Shown: positions 50,401 through 60,962 of the stretch, in pieces
Layout: each line of letters begins with the position of its first letter
Position numbering within the stretch: the stretch's first letter is position 1
Assembly: GCF_026914265.1 (NCBI RefSeq)
Contig: NC_069132.1
Location: 33,288,932 to 33,352,931, forward strand
DNA length: 64,000 nt
Source: Mya arenaria
Lineage: Eukaryota > Mollusca > Bivalvia > Myida > Myidae
Reading direction: 5' to 3'
Position numbers and translations under genes: made by a program
The notes under the pieces: model-generated
Seen by the model: only the letters and a program-made list of their open reading frames with translations
What the model was told of the DNA's origin: nothing
Databases searched by the model: none

Positions 50401-53400
50401 TATGCTCTTGTGTATTAAATGTTACATAAGTTTATACGGATTACAATAGCTCAGAGCTGGACAAATACCTGCTAGATTGCTTGAAGAAGAACAACTTATA
50501 AACCCAATTAATATTCACCTCACCTTGAAAGTTTGGATCATTCTGGTGGTATGTAAACCAGTAAGGGGCATTGGTTAGTTGACATTATTCAAGCAAACTT
50601 GATACTAATGTTATCAGTATAAAGTGACGAGGATGTCACACAAGGAATATTATAACCATGTTTTTGCTGCAGATCCATCCCATGTGATAGGGTTGTTTCC
50701 AAACTTGTTGCCGCCAGACTTCCGCAAAAGCCTGGATTACCCAGAAAAACTGCCGGACCTGCAGGGAGGGGACCTAGAGAAGGGCCTTCTTGCACTCACT
50801 GACTACCTCAATGATGTGAGTAACACAGTACCTTAGCTCCTCTTTTTTCAGTACCTCAATGTTGTGATTACCTCAGTTGTGTGAGTATTTATTGACAAAT
50901 GACTGCTATACCTCTGGGGAGGTGACCTAGAGAAGCATTCCTGGTGCTTACTGAGTACCATAGTGATGTGAGTACCTCAATTATTTTGAGTATTTTATTG
51001 ACACTAGAAAGCTGGACCTCCAGAAGGGCCTCCTGGTACTTGCCTCAATAATGTGAGTACCTCATTTGTGTGAGTACTACAGTAATGTTGTTTCCTCAAT
51101 GGTTTTAGTACCTCAGTGATATGAGGACATGTTTAACTCTATGATGTTTTTGAAGGAAAAACAAAACAGGCAAACATTCTGCTTTCAATTTTCTAACTTT
51201 TTTACATATTTTAATTAAAAAATCAAAAGATGATTCATATAGTTGCACAACATGTTCTTAATTTTTGGCCTGATTACTATAAGCAGATAATTGCCTGATT
51301 GTTCAGAAGATTGTTGTTGTAACAACATGATTGTTAATTTTATAAGGTGAAATTATTGTTGATATGCTCATATATTTTTTAACAGTTGTCGCGAACCTTG
51401 TTTTAAATACTGCTGATGAAAAATGTGTCCATGAACGTTTCAGATAAATACAGATTCGAAACATAAAAAAGACGTTGTATTAACTAATCATAGTTCTAAA
51501 CAATTAGTCCATTCTGTTTCTGTACTTATTGCCCTGTTTTGTTGTTTGACAGAAAAAGCGTATGTTGAACAAGGAGAAGGTAATATCTACAACGGCCATC
51601 AAGGAGGGCAACAAGCTGGTCGTCTCCAAGGAGCAGCTCTCACAGATTATAGACACAACACTCATGAAGTGTTACCTGCAGGTTGTAGTTTTCATATTTG
51701 TCAAACTTAAAAAAACCTGAATTCTTTGGGTTTTGGTTTAGAGATAAGTTTCTGACACAACACCGGTCAGTCCTTAATTGTTATATTCTGTTCGTATGTG
51801 CACATTTTTCCAGATCTAGAATCTGGATGTTTTAAGTCTCGTTATTGTCCCCGAAAGAAGGTTGAGCCAATAAAGCTTACATGAACAATCAACATTGTCA
51901 AGAAACATCCTTCACAGGGTTGCACATGTACATTGTGTGGGATATGATATTTTCAGACAAACGATGCACTGGTGGCATCTCTGTTACGCTTGAAGGACAA
52001 CAAGGTTCATGTGGAGGAGGCCGAGAGGTCGCTGAAGAAAAAGGAAAAATACAGCGAACTGATCATCCTCTATGAAAAGAAAGGTCTCCATGAGAAAGGT
52101 AACTTCTGTTTTGTGTTTCATAATTGATCAGTTATTAAACTGATGAGGATTCGATCATGGTAAATAATGAATTCTCAACACAATATATGCATTCATCGAT
52201 TTCAGCCAATAGATAACGAACCACTGCTACTGTCTTCTCAGAAAATTGTCTCTATCCATCCTGTTGCTTCAAATGTAGTCTATATACATGTAAATTTCTA
52301 TATTTTTTGCAGCATTAAACACATTGATGAAGCAAGCAACCAGACCCAACTCCTTGTTACATGGCTGTGATAGAACTGTGCAATATTTACAACACCTAGG
52401 TATGTTCGTACAATCAGCTTGTATAAATTCATCTAATGTATACTTATATGTAATTTGATGGATATAAATTTAATGAAAATACTTGTTGTTTAGATTTAGA
52501 TGTACTGTACAGTACATACTTGTGTGTATTTAAGACATGTTGAGTTTCTTTTCTCCGAAGGTTCTTGTTACTTGCATGTAGGTACATCTATTTCTCACTG
52601 TTGCAGGTCCTGATCATTTGAAGTTGATATTTGAATATGCTGAGTGGGTGATCAGAGAAAATCCAGAGGAAGGAATAAAGGTAAAATACATTTTTATCCT
52701 TTTATTTTACACTGCAACATAAAAAATAGTCATATTTCTATTAAGAGAAGCAGGCCGATCAATTACTTTAGAAGCTTTAGAAGCCCTGGTCCAATTATCA
52801 CAAAGTTAGAATGTGTATAGGTATACTATCTTGGACAAGTTTGATAACCTGCCATTTAGCTTGAGTTACACACGAGTTATGAGTCTTGATTTGGCAAAAA
52901 CTATATTTACAGTGTCCACTCTTTTGGCTAATGTACAACCAGTCATCACCAAACTTGGAGTTCTAAAATATTTAGGGCATTATTTGCAACAGGTGGCACT
53001 CTTGCTTTAAGTCATTTATTTATGTAATGTGATCTTATGGCATAGAAGACATACATGTTCATGAAATATGATGAATGTTTGAAAGAAAAACTGTTTGTCA
53101 CAGATTTTCACAGAAGATCTTCCGGAGGTGGAGAATCTTCCTAGGCAGCTGGTGCTTGAGTACCTAGAAAACATTGACCGCAATAACAAGGACCTGGCCA
53201 TCAAGTATTTGGTAAAACCATCTGGCACCATTTAAACAAACTTGACCCTCAAGATATTCCTTATGAATATAAACATACTATCTTGATTACCTGGAAAACA
53301 TTGACCACAGTAACAAGGACCTGGCCATCAAGTATTTGGTAAAACCATCTGGCACCATTTAAACAAATTTGACCCTTAAGATATTCCTTATGAATATAAA

Positions 53401-55069
53401 CATACTATCTTGATTACCTGGAAAACATTGACCACAGTAACAAGGACCTCGCCATTAAATATTCGGTAAAACCATCCGGCACCATTTGATTCTCAAGATA
53501 TTCCTTTTTAATATGACAATAATATCTCAATTATGTATTTGATGCACTACAGAGCATCTATGACAGGCAATTTAACCACTAAACCTTGCTAATGCTAGCT
53601 ACATAACTTAACCTGAATAGATGCATTTGAGTTTAATCCTCTCTGTTTCATAAGAAGAACCTAGTCCATGAAAGATGATGTAATGTGTTTAAATTTTGCA
53701 AAGGTTTAAATATTTGTCTCAAAATGGTCAGGTAACAAATTGAAATGAGAGTCTTATCCATGACAGATTCTGTTATTTATCTAAATGTCACAAAAGTTTA
53801 AATATTTGTCTCAAAATGATCTGACAGGTCACAAATTGGCTAAATAACAAAGTTATCGTTGATGGTTAATAGTACATTGCAAAGTGTAACAAATTATAAG
53901 TAATCTGTAGTAGCATATGGTAAACCATTTCAGGAACACGTGATCTATATGTGGAATGATAATAGTGAAGGGATGCACAGTCGGTTTGCCCATCTGCTGC
54001 GGGAGAAGGTCCAGAGATATATGCCCGAGTACCTTGCCCAACTTCCAGAAGGTAAACGTTTTCCATTTCTTGTTTGTCTTTGGTTTTGAAAATGATTGAA
54101 ATTAAAATGACTACCACCAACATTTCAAATTACAATTTCTATCAACAGAGCAGTGAAGGATATAAGTGAATTACCACCAGATATATCTATCTGGGGGCTA
54201 TATAGGAATTGCATTCATCACATGGCATCCAATCATGTACTTTGCAAATCTCAACAATTCTTAAGTCGTATGTAGCTTTTAAAATAATGCACCAACATGA
54301 AACTTCATATGAATGTTGATCAGCATAGGCTGTTGTGCACCTGCCATTTTAGCCTCATTTCATTTGGTCTTACAAGAGTAGTGACCCTTGAATTAGTAAA
54401 AAAAGGTCTGTGTTGCATGTAGCACCAAATGTATGATGTCTACACTCATGAAACTTCATAGGAATCTTGATCAGCATGGACTGTTGTGCATCTGTTATTT
54501 ATGTCTAATTTCCTTCGGGCTTACATACGTTATGGCTCTTGGAATAGGAAAAATGGTCTGAAAAGGCATTGTTAAATGCATTGCAATACAATATGATAGT
54601 AATGCAAATTCTTACCTTGTTGATTCTAAGAAACAATATTAAACCATTTCTGTGTCTAGGCAGCTCTTCTTTTGGGTATTTATCATGGCAGTTATAGCCC
54701 TAGTTCCACTAGCAAAAATATAAAGCATTTGCATAAAAGTGTTTAATAATAGCTGCAACCTTTTGAAATATATCATTCAAATATGAATAAATATTAATTT
54801 CTACACTACAGGCCACATGCCGTGCAAGGCTGGGAAGGAGGTAGGAGAGCTTGGGGAATATCGCACCAAATTAATCAACTTCCTGCAGACGTCCACATTC
54901 TACAGACCAGAGGAACTGCTTCCAAGATTCAAAATGACTGGTATGCTTCATTGATTTGTGTCCGTTGTAGTGATACTTAATTAAGTTGAAACTGCCCTCA
55001 AACACTGCCAATAGTGCAGCTCTTAAACTAACATGCTCCTTCGCCTTTATACTATACACATTTATGTTC

Positions 55070-55103
<34 letters not shown>

Positions 55104-55646
55104 TCGAAACCCGATGGCTTACTATATCACGTGGCTCGATTTACTCATTAGCTCGAGCTGGATGTAAAGGACTGATTTGATTTTACTCATTGTAAGCATT
55201 TCTGATTGACAGGTTATTTGCGAGGCTCAAAGTATTTTGGCTGGTCCCTGGGATATCGAGCCAACCGGTTTCAACTGTATATTTAATTATGATGTATTAA
55301 AGAGGTATGTTTGGTGGTTACTACATGCAGCTCCATCTGTGGCATTTTCCTATGTTCTCTCAAGTTGGATGCCAGTTCTGAATTCCACTCAAGAAACAGA
55401 TTCGTGATTTGTATCATAATTTTTCGTATTCATAATTAAGCATGGATACACTTTTTTTTTCTCAGTGAAGTAATATATAGGAGATATTATTATGGCATGA
55501 CACTTTTCTGACAGCCTGTATAATGTCGGGTTTAAGTGTCAATGCTTGTTTTTGCACCAAACAAGTGTGATACAAATCATCAGAAAAGCGTCCTCCTTTG
55601 ATTATTATTTCCTGCTGAAAGGCAAAGGGTATACAGCAATGGTAGG

Positions 55647-55695
<49 letters not shown>

Positions 55696-58600
55696 TCCGC
55701 CAATCTTGTCAAGATCATAACTTGAAAAGAGGTATCAATAGTATCAATAGCATGATATATATTTTTCAATACAGCGTACTGCATTTTCACTGTTTAAAAT
55801 TGAAAAGAAAACTGATAGGCATATGATAAAAGTACATGTTCTCTGTACAGTTGTAATGTTGATGTATGTTTCAGAATATTTTGAGGAACGGGCCATCCTC
55901 CTCGGCAGACTTGGGAGACACGAGGTGGCTCTCGGCTTATATGTCATTGTGTTAAAAGATCCAATTCTTGCTGAAGAGTAAGTTTTGTATTTCAAGAATT
56001 ATGTACCCTCAAACAGTATTTACACATATTGCTATTGCTTTTTGGAAGTATGTTGAGCAAACTAATTAACAGTTTAGGAGGAAAATAGGATATGAGACTT
56101 TCGACATAAATTTGAAAGTTGATTATATACAAACTTCATAAATACGTACTGAAGTGTATATGTCCTGAAGCATTTTTCCAGAAAATCCTTATTTTATCAT
56201 TGTTTATTATGGCACTTAAAGATGTCATGAACTATATTTGTGATATACAAAGGTATAAAGTATGTGTTGCTATGGTTTCTTTACAGGTACTGTAGAACAT
56301 ATTACAAAAAGGGAAAACCAGGAGATAAAGATGTGAGTGAAGTATTTTCTCCGTGTTCTTTACAAAACATAAATAGATTTTCTTTGATTGAAGAAATGTA
56401 AAAAAATTAACATGTCGGTTTTTTTTCTTTTATAAAAGTTCAAGGTTTTTGCCTGATCATAGTCTATCAAATTGGCTGAGTTCATTTTGTGCTGTTTAAA
56501 AAGACTAGACACCAGATGATACAATTGCAAGAAAAAAAGAAAATGGTCAAAAACTTATATAAAATTGATATTGTTGTGTACAACACATGTATCTTTTCCG
56601 TTTTTTGTGTATTCAAATTCAATTTTATTTGGTTTGTCTACTACTTTAATCCCAGTTTCTTATGCCCCCCTTCGAAGAAGAGGGGACTTTTAGGACTCAT
56701 CAGGTCAAGGTCAAGGTCACAGTGACGTAATGGTAAAATAATTTAAAAGCTTGTCCGAGTGAGTCAACAAACTTGATATGGAATTTGGGCCTGACCAGAA
56801 GATTACCCCTATCGTTTTGTGGGGTCATCGGGCCAAAGGTCAAGGTCACAGTGACCTTGAATGAGAAAAGGGCCGAGTGATAACTCGACAATGCCTGCAC
56901 CAATGGTCCTCAAACTTGACTTGGAGGTTGGGCCTGACCAGTAAATGATCAGTGGGCCAAAGGTCAAGGTCACAGTGACCTTGAATGATAAAAGGTTGTC
57001 TGAGTGATAACTCAACAATGCCTTCACCCATGGCCCTCAAACTTGACTTGGAGGTTAGGCCTGCCCAGTAGATGACCCCTATTGATTTAAGGGGTCATTG
57101 GGCTAAAGGTCAATGTCACAGTGACCTTGAAAGCAAACTTGACAATTCCTGGACCTATGGTCATCAAACAGACATGATGGTTGGGCTTGACCAGTAGATG
57201 ACCTCTATTGACTTTGGGGTCATCAGGCCAAGGTCAAGGTCACAGTAACCTAATGCAAAAAATTTAACAAATCTTCACCCAGTGATATCTCAACAATGCC
57301 TGAATTGACATGGAAGTTGGGCCAGTAGATGACCCTTATTGATTTTACGAGTCATCGGGTCAAAGGTCACAGTGACCTTGAATGCGAAAATGTTGTTTCA
57401 GTGATAACTTGACAATGCCTGCACCCATGGCCCTCAAACTTGACTTGGGGTTGTGTCTGACCTGTAGATGACCCCTTATGATTTTAGGGGTTATCGGGTC
57501 AAAAGTCAACGTCACAGTGACCTTGAACCAAAAAAGCTTGTCTGTGTGATAACTTGACAATGCCTGCACCCATGGCTCTCAAACTTGACAGTTTGGTTTT
57601 TGGTGACCAGCTGATGACTCCTATGAATGTTGAGGTCATAGAGTCAAAGGTCATGGTCATCACACACCCTATCCTCACACTTTGACTGGTCATAATCTTT
57701 AAACTACCTCAACGGCATCCAATGTCAGTGACAAATCAGCTGTCAGTTTAGTCCATGCATATTTCATTCAATTGTCCATATACTCCTGATAACATGGCGC
57801 TCGGGGCGGGGGGGGGGGGGCATGGGGGGTGCATTATGTCTGACAAACATCTCTTGTTTAAAAATAGCCTTGGATATGTATTTGTACTTATCATGTGAAG
57901 TTCACATGCTAAATATACACACTATTAACTGGAAAACCATTATGCAGTTTTTTAAACTCCGCTAAGGCAGAGACAAATAACATTTAAATTAATAAAATGA
58001 GGTATGATTGGCCTCATACTAGCTCGTATTGACAATTCTGGGCTTGTTTTGTGGAAATAATGTATTTGCCGATATTGAGACAATATGGTATCTCATGTCA
58101 GAAATATTTTATGTCCTATTTTTTTACATTTTAAGTAGTTTTCTTCAAGCAAGCACGTTATATGAATTTGATAAGATGAAAAGATAATAACATAACCTTT
58201 TGATGCCAAAAATATGGTCTTTTTAATTTTTTTATTCAAATTTTATTAATATTTGTATTGAAATATGTACGTTGTAATTTTGAACCTTTTCATGAAATGA
58301 AATATTTTAAAAGCGAGCAACAAAGTGTACCAAAATAATTGAAATCCTGACTCTTTAATTTTCCCTTTCAGGTATACTACTACCTGTTGAAGGTGTACCT
58401 CGAACCCCCAGACCACTCGGTGCTGGGCCTGCCCGCCTTCAAGGATGGGCAGAAACCAAAACCTAACATAGAGGAGGCTTTACGAATAATGGAGGAACAT
58501 GCTGGATGTATTGATACCACAAGGGTACGCATGAAATAGAGGGTTTTATGATTATGTTGTTCAGAAACCATACTCATTAAGTATTTGGTCCATTTCCAAC

Positions 58601-60962
58601 ACTACTGTATAATGAAGAAGCTCACCTCAGTGAGTGAGGTACATCCACTGTATAGTGGCAAATGTCCTTGAAGCTGACTCCTGTGAGGAGGAAGCGGCCC
58701 TGGATGGTGACAACTTTGTACTCCCATACTTATACTTCCACCTTCATCATAATTACCAAAGATTTTTACTTTGATTGAATAACAGGCTTGAATATGGCAA
58801 AAAATAGCAGATAAAGCAATCTATATTTCTAAAGAGAAATCTCTGAGGTTGGTTTTATTGTGTCGCCTGAAAAGATGACATATAGGGGTTACTTTTGTCG
58901 GCGGCAGCGGCGTCGGTGGCGGTGACGGCGTCCACGTCCCATTTTCGCTTGTCCGGGGTATATCTCCTAAACTATTAGTGGTATCAACTTGAAACTTCAT
59001 ATGTAGATAGATTTCATGGAGGGCAAGTGCAGTGCACAATAACAGTAACTCTTGCTTTCTTAGTTTTAAAGTTATTGCCCTTTGTTAATTTTCATGCTTA
59101 AAGTTTTGTCCGGGGCATATCTTGAAGAATATAAGAGGTATCAACTTGAATCTTCATAGCTAGATAGATCTCATTGAGGGCAAGTGCAGTGCACAAGAAC
59201 CGTAACTCTTGCTGCCATATTTTTAGTTATTGCCCTTTGTTAATTTTCATGCTTAAAGTTTTGTCCGGGGCATATCTTGAAGAATATAAGAGGTATCAAC
59301 TTGAAACTTCATAGCTAGATAGATCTCATTGAGTGCAAGTGCAGTGCACAAGAACCGTTACTCTTGCTGCCATATTTTTAGAGTTATTGCCCTTTGTTAA
59401 TTTTCTTGCTTAGGTTTTGTCTGTGGCATATCTCGTAAACTATCAAATGCCACCTACACTTGAAAGTTAAATGGCAACATCATTGTCTATAAATGAATAA
59501 AATGCCAATCTAACAGCTATAATGTCGACAGTAAATAATTCGTCCGGCGACACATCCGACTCGCGGAGTTCTAGTTTGAATAAATCAACTCTCAATTCAT
59601 CAATTATTTTCATTAGTAATGGTTGAAATACAGCTAATCCTTAAGACTGTTCTCATTCCTTGTAACGATAGGGATTTTTCACTTTAAATACTTGTACTTG
59701 AAATAACACTTTCCTTTTCATTGTTGTGCATTGAAATATTAAAGCTGCACTCTCACAAATTGACCATTTTGACAGCTTTTTTATTTTTTGTTAAAGGCAT
59801 ATGGACTTGGATACAATATATTTTTCTTTAATAAAAGGTTACCGGTTATTATCAAGTAGATAATCATAATCTGATCCAAGCTTCATATCAGTTGTAACCA
59901 GCTTTCACAGATGTTGCCACGGCAGCTAACAAAGTCCTATGTTTCTGTTCTTATGTGCACAGAAGTTAGTATTATTCATAATCTGATGTGTATCTGCCAG
60001 GCCCTTGAGTTGCTGCCGGCAGACACAAGGATTGTGGACATTCTTACATTCCTGGAGAACGTACTCGAGCTAAAGGCCGCCACCAAAAACAAAAACAGGG
60101 TGCTTCGGAACATGCTCTTCTCTGAGAGTTTACATGTAAGTCAGGGCCCATTATTATCTAACATCCTGACTCGGACTGAGATAAAAACAAATTTGATAAT
60201 GTTACAAATTATCTTGAATATAATTATGTTTGGCACAATATGTATGCATGATTGCAATACATATATTATTTTGAACATGTGCAGCAATTTTTTATTTTAC
60301 CAATACTGCTCTTCAAATAGCTATGATTATAAGATTGAAAGGTGTCCAGTATTGAGTCTCAAACTGGCACTCTAGACATTAGTGCATGTAGGCACCAGAG
60401 CTCGCAAGGCAGCAAAATGTCAGTGGGTCTAGAAAAGAATTTGCCTTTATAAGCTGAAAAAATTTGTAATCTTAAGTTTTCTGTCTAATCAATTGTGAAC
60501 TTAGGTACTTAGTGCCTTATTAAATTACGATTGCTTGTGAGAGTATAAAAGAGTTATTGCTGTGATTTTTGTTGGCAATGGTATTAAACAACAGTTACAT
60601 TTTGGCATAATAGATACAGATCACCATATAAACATGTGTATATAACTTGGAAATGGTCAATTTATATGCGTTTGTAGTTTGTACACATACATGATTGGTA
60701 TTAAATGCAATAACTAACTTAAGTTTAATATTCATTGTTTTGAGTATAATTTCTTCTAGATATACTTTAGAGACTGTTTTGTAGTACAAGCAATATATTT
60801 ATGATGATAATTCAGCCATACATATTTTCAAGGCTGCATTGTTGCTTAATTTTGCCATTTTCCTTGATAGGTTCACGAGCAGCGGATGTTTTATGAGAAA
60901 GAGAAGGTTGTTATAACAGATCTCAAAAGCTGTATGGTGTGCAAGAAACGCATTGGAAACAG
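41402..60962 (+). CDS. VPS39: VPS39/Vam6, HOPS vacuolar tethering subunit (23 exons, 3' end beyond window)
   Basis: Exons: 41402-41474, 42750-42821, 43535-43602, 44499-44541, 46622-46716, 47433-47543, 48284-48376, 48763-48946, 49680-49918, 50220-50349, 50673-50815, 51553-51681, 51957-52098, 52313-52399, 52607-52680, 53104-53211, 53934-54051, 54812-54940, 55875-55977, 56287-56332, 58372-58524, 60001-60135, 60871-60962. All junctions are GT-AG and phases agree, giving 2567 coding bases (855 residues plus two bases). The protein follows animal VPS39 throughout: start MHDAYE (human MHDAFE), a CNH domain, an alpha-solenoid with both Vps39 domains, and the start of a C-terminal CxxC zinc finger. 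VPS39 is the HOPS subunit that binds Rab7/Ypt7 and tethers late endosomes, autophagosomes and lysosomes. About 20-30 residues remain to be found past the repeat array. The window contains no competing copy. Confidence 0.95.
42750..49918 (+). CDS. VPS39: VPS39 exons 2-9, citron-homology (CNH) beta-propeller
   Basis: These exons encode residues about 25-326: EVLLVGTKDGPLLKYTVKK (exon 2), VHDLTSFTPI...GASLF (exon 5), RRKIHLMYWKNRDF (exon 6), IVWCKEKLCVGFKRDYY (exon 7), KELFPLG...VKWTDIPVSI (exon 8), and VRTIEPHLMIQSI...YVASSNHVWRLSAVP then FELALQLA (exon 9). The block corresponds to the N-terminal CNH domain, with the region of contact to Rab7 inferred from the family. Exon 4 is only 43 bp. The introns hold a SINE (43181-43375), a 63-bp palindrome and MITE remnants. 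Confidence 0.94.
43181..43375 (+). mobile_element. tRNA-derived SINE in VPS39 intron 2
   Basis: GGTTGTCCGGTTAACACAGTGG, then GGTTTGATTCCCGGACTGGG, give A- and B-box-like blocks of a tRNA-related head. The following GGGTTTTCTCTGGGGACCTG CCCC resembles the conserved central domain of bivalve V-type SINEs (motif recognition only). The 3' end grades into AT-rich intron. Confidence 0.75.
47745..47875. repeat. Foldback-MITE end fragment, VPS39 intron 6
   Basis: ATCAGCAATCCTATGTCACTGG then CAATCTGTGAGAATGCAGCTTTAA resembles the right half of the element at 15460-15842, diverged and lacking its other half. Confidence 0.6.
48150..48212. repeat. 63-bp perfect palindrome in VPS39 intron 6
   Basis: Two 31-base arms are fully complementary around a single central T at 48181. 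The arm reads ATAGCTAGAACTCTGATGAA then CCTAATATATA. It would form a hairpin in DNA or in the pre-mRNA. No transposon ends are visible beyond it. Confidence 0.9.
50220..52680 (+). CDS. VPS39: VPS39 exons 10-15, solenoid start and Vps39 domain 1
   Basis: These exons encode residues about 327-561: QQLYAVNLFCKKEFEKSM (exon 10), PSHVIGLFPNLLPPDFRKSL (exon 11), LSQIIDTTLMKCYLQ (exon 12), LLRLKDNKVHVEEAERSLKK with KYSELIILYEKKGLHEK (exon 13), RTVQYLQHL (exon 14) and EYAEWVIRENPEEGIK (exon 15). The TTLMKCYL block is characteristic of Vps39 domain 1. Confidence 0.94.
50751..51128 (+). repeat. Exon 11 3' end and splice donor, degenerate tandem copies
   Basis: The exon 11 end (GACCTAGAGAAGGGCC... CTCAATGAT) plus GTGAGT donor is copied in the following intron. 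One copy ends at 50967 (GGTGACCTAGAGAAG...GTGAT|GTGAGT) and another at 51052 (CCAGAAGGGCC...AATAAT|GTGAGT). A shorter core, TACCTCAATGATGTGAGTA, recurs further, down to about 51128. One copy at 50851 directly follows a real-looking acceptor (CTCCTCTTTTTTCAG). Confidence 0.8.
53104..60135 (+). CDS. VPS39: VPS39 exons 16-22, C-terminal alpha-solenoid
   Basis: These exons encode residues about 562-825: IFTEDLPEVENLPRQLVLEY (exon 16), EHVIYMWNDNSEGMHSRFAH (exon 17), GELGEYRTKLINFLQTSTFY (exon 18), EERAILLGRLGRHEVALGLY (exon 19), YCRTYYKKGKPGDKD (exon 20, 46 bp), VYYYLLKVYLEPPDHSVLGL (exon 21) and ALELLPADTRIVDILTFLEN then KNRVLRNMLFSESLH (exon 22). This is the clathrin-heavy-chain-like repeat region leading into Vps39 domain 2, which contacts other HOPS subunits in the known complex. 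Confidence 0.94.
53158..53535 (+). repeat. 127-bp tandem triplication spanning exon 16 end and donor
   Basis: Three copies with period 127 bp start at 53158, 53285 and 53412. Each contains the last 54 bp of exon 16 (YLENI...NKDLAIKYL), the GTAAAACC donor and 73 bp of intron. Copy 2 is still readable as exon (YLENIDHSNKDLAIKYL). Copy 3 has TTCG for TTTG. The copies lack an acceptor of their own. Confidence 0.93.
54290..54570 (+). repeat. Two-copy direct repeat in VPS39 intron 17
   Basis: CATGAAACTTCATATGAATG...GATCAGCATAGGCTGTTGTG recurs about 155 bp later with changes (54297 and 54453). It resembles a dispersed bivalve intronic repeat. It has no coding value. Confidence 0.7.
55073..55100 (+). 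repeat. (TA)n microsatellite
   Basis: A run of alternating T and A in VPS39 intron 18. Confidence 0.9.
55648..55694 (+). repeat. (TG)n microsatellite
   Basis: About 23 TG units in VPS39 intron 18. Confidence 0.95.
56690..57670 (+). repeat. Tandem repeat carrying ERE-like palindromes, VPS39 intron 20
   Basis: Seven units with spacing of about 124-146 bp share AAGGTCACAGTGACCTTGAA, GTGATAACTCAACAATGCC, CTCAAACTTGACTTGG and CCAGTAGATGACCCC. The 13-bp palindrome GGTCACAGTGACC is perfect at 56844-56856, 56968-56980 and 57365-57377. It has one mismatch at 56715, 57114, 57238 and 57510. Several are preceded by TCAAGGTCA half sites. Confidence 0.88.
58861..59552. mobile_element. Element with TGTCGCC ends and internal 156-bp repeats
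   Basis: The left end TGTCGCC (58861) and right end GGCGACA (59552) are inverted. Inside, a unit with GTCCGGGGCATATCTTGAAG, AGGTATCAACTTGAA and AGTTATTGCCCTTTGTTAAT repeats four times (starts near 58951, 59108, 59263, 59419). A GC-rich GGCGGCAGCGGCGTCGGTGG block lies near the left end. A non-autonomous DNA element is likely; there is no coding region. Confidence 0.65.
59740..59800 (+). repeat. Foldback-MITE terminal fragment
   Basis: TTAAAGCTGCACTCTCACAA then TTGACCATTTTGACAGC matches the left end of the element at 15460-15842. The rest of the element is not recognisable. Confidence 0.7.
60871..60962 (+). CDS. VPS39: VPS39 exon 23, first half of the C-terminal zinc finger
   Basis: The acceptor TTGATAG precedes VHEQRMFYEKEKVVITDLKS, then CMVCKKRIGN. 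The CxxC (about residues 846 and 849) is the first metal-binding pair of the Vps39 domain 2 finger. The exon ends AAC AG|GTACAA, phase 2, so the next exon should supply the third base of the Ser seen in IGNS of other animals. The remaining Cys/His pair lies beyond the window. This exon is the founder of the array that follows. Confidence 0.93.

Noticed and set aside
53285-53470. Two extra VPS39 exons similar to exon 16
   Set aside because: The copies keep the donor and part of the reading frame but have no acceptor, and adding them would disturb the conserved solenoid. They are tandem duplications of the exon edge.
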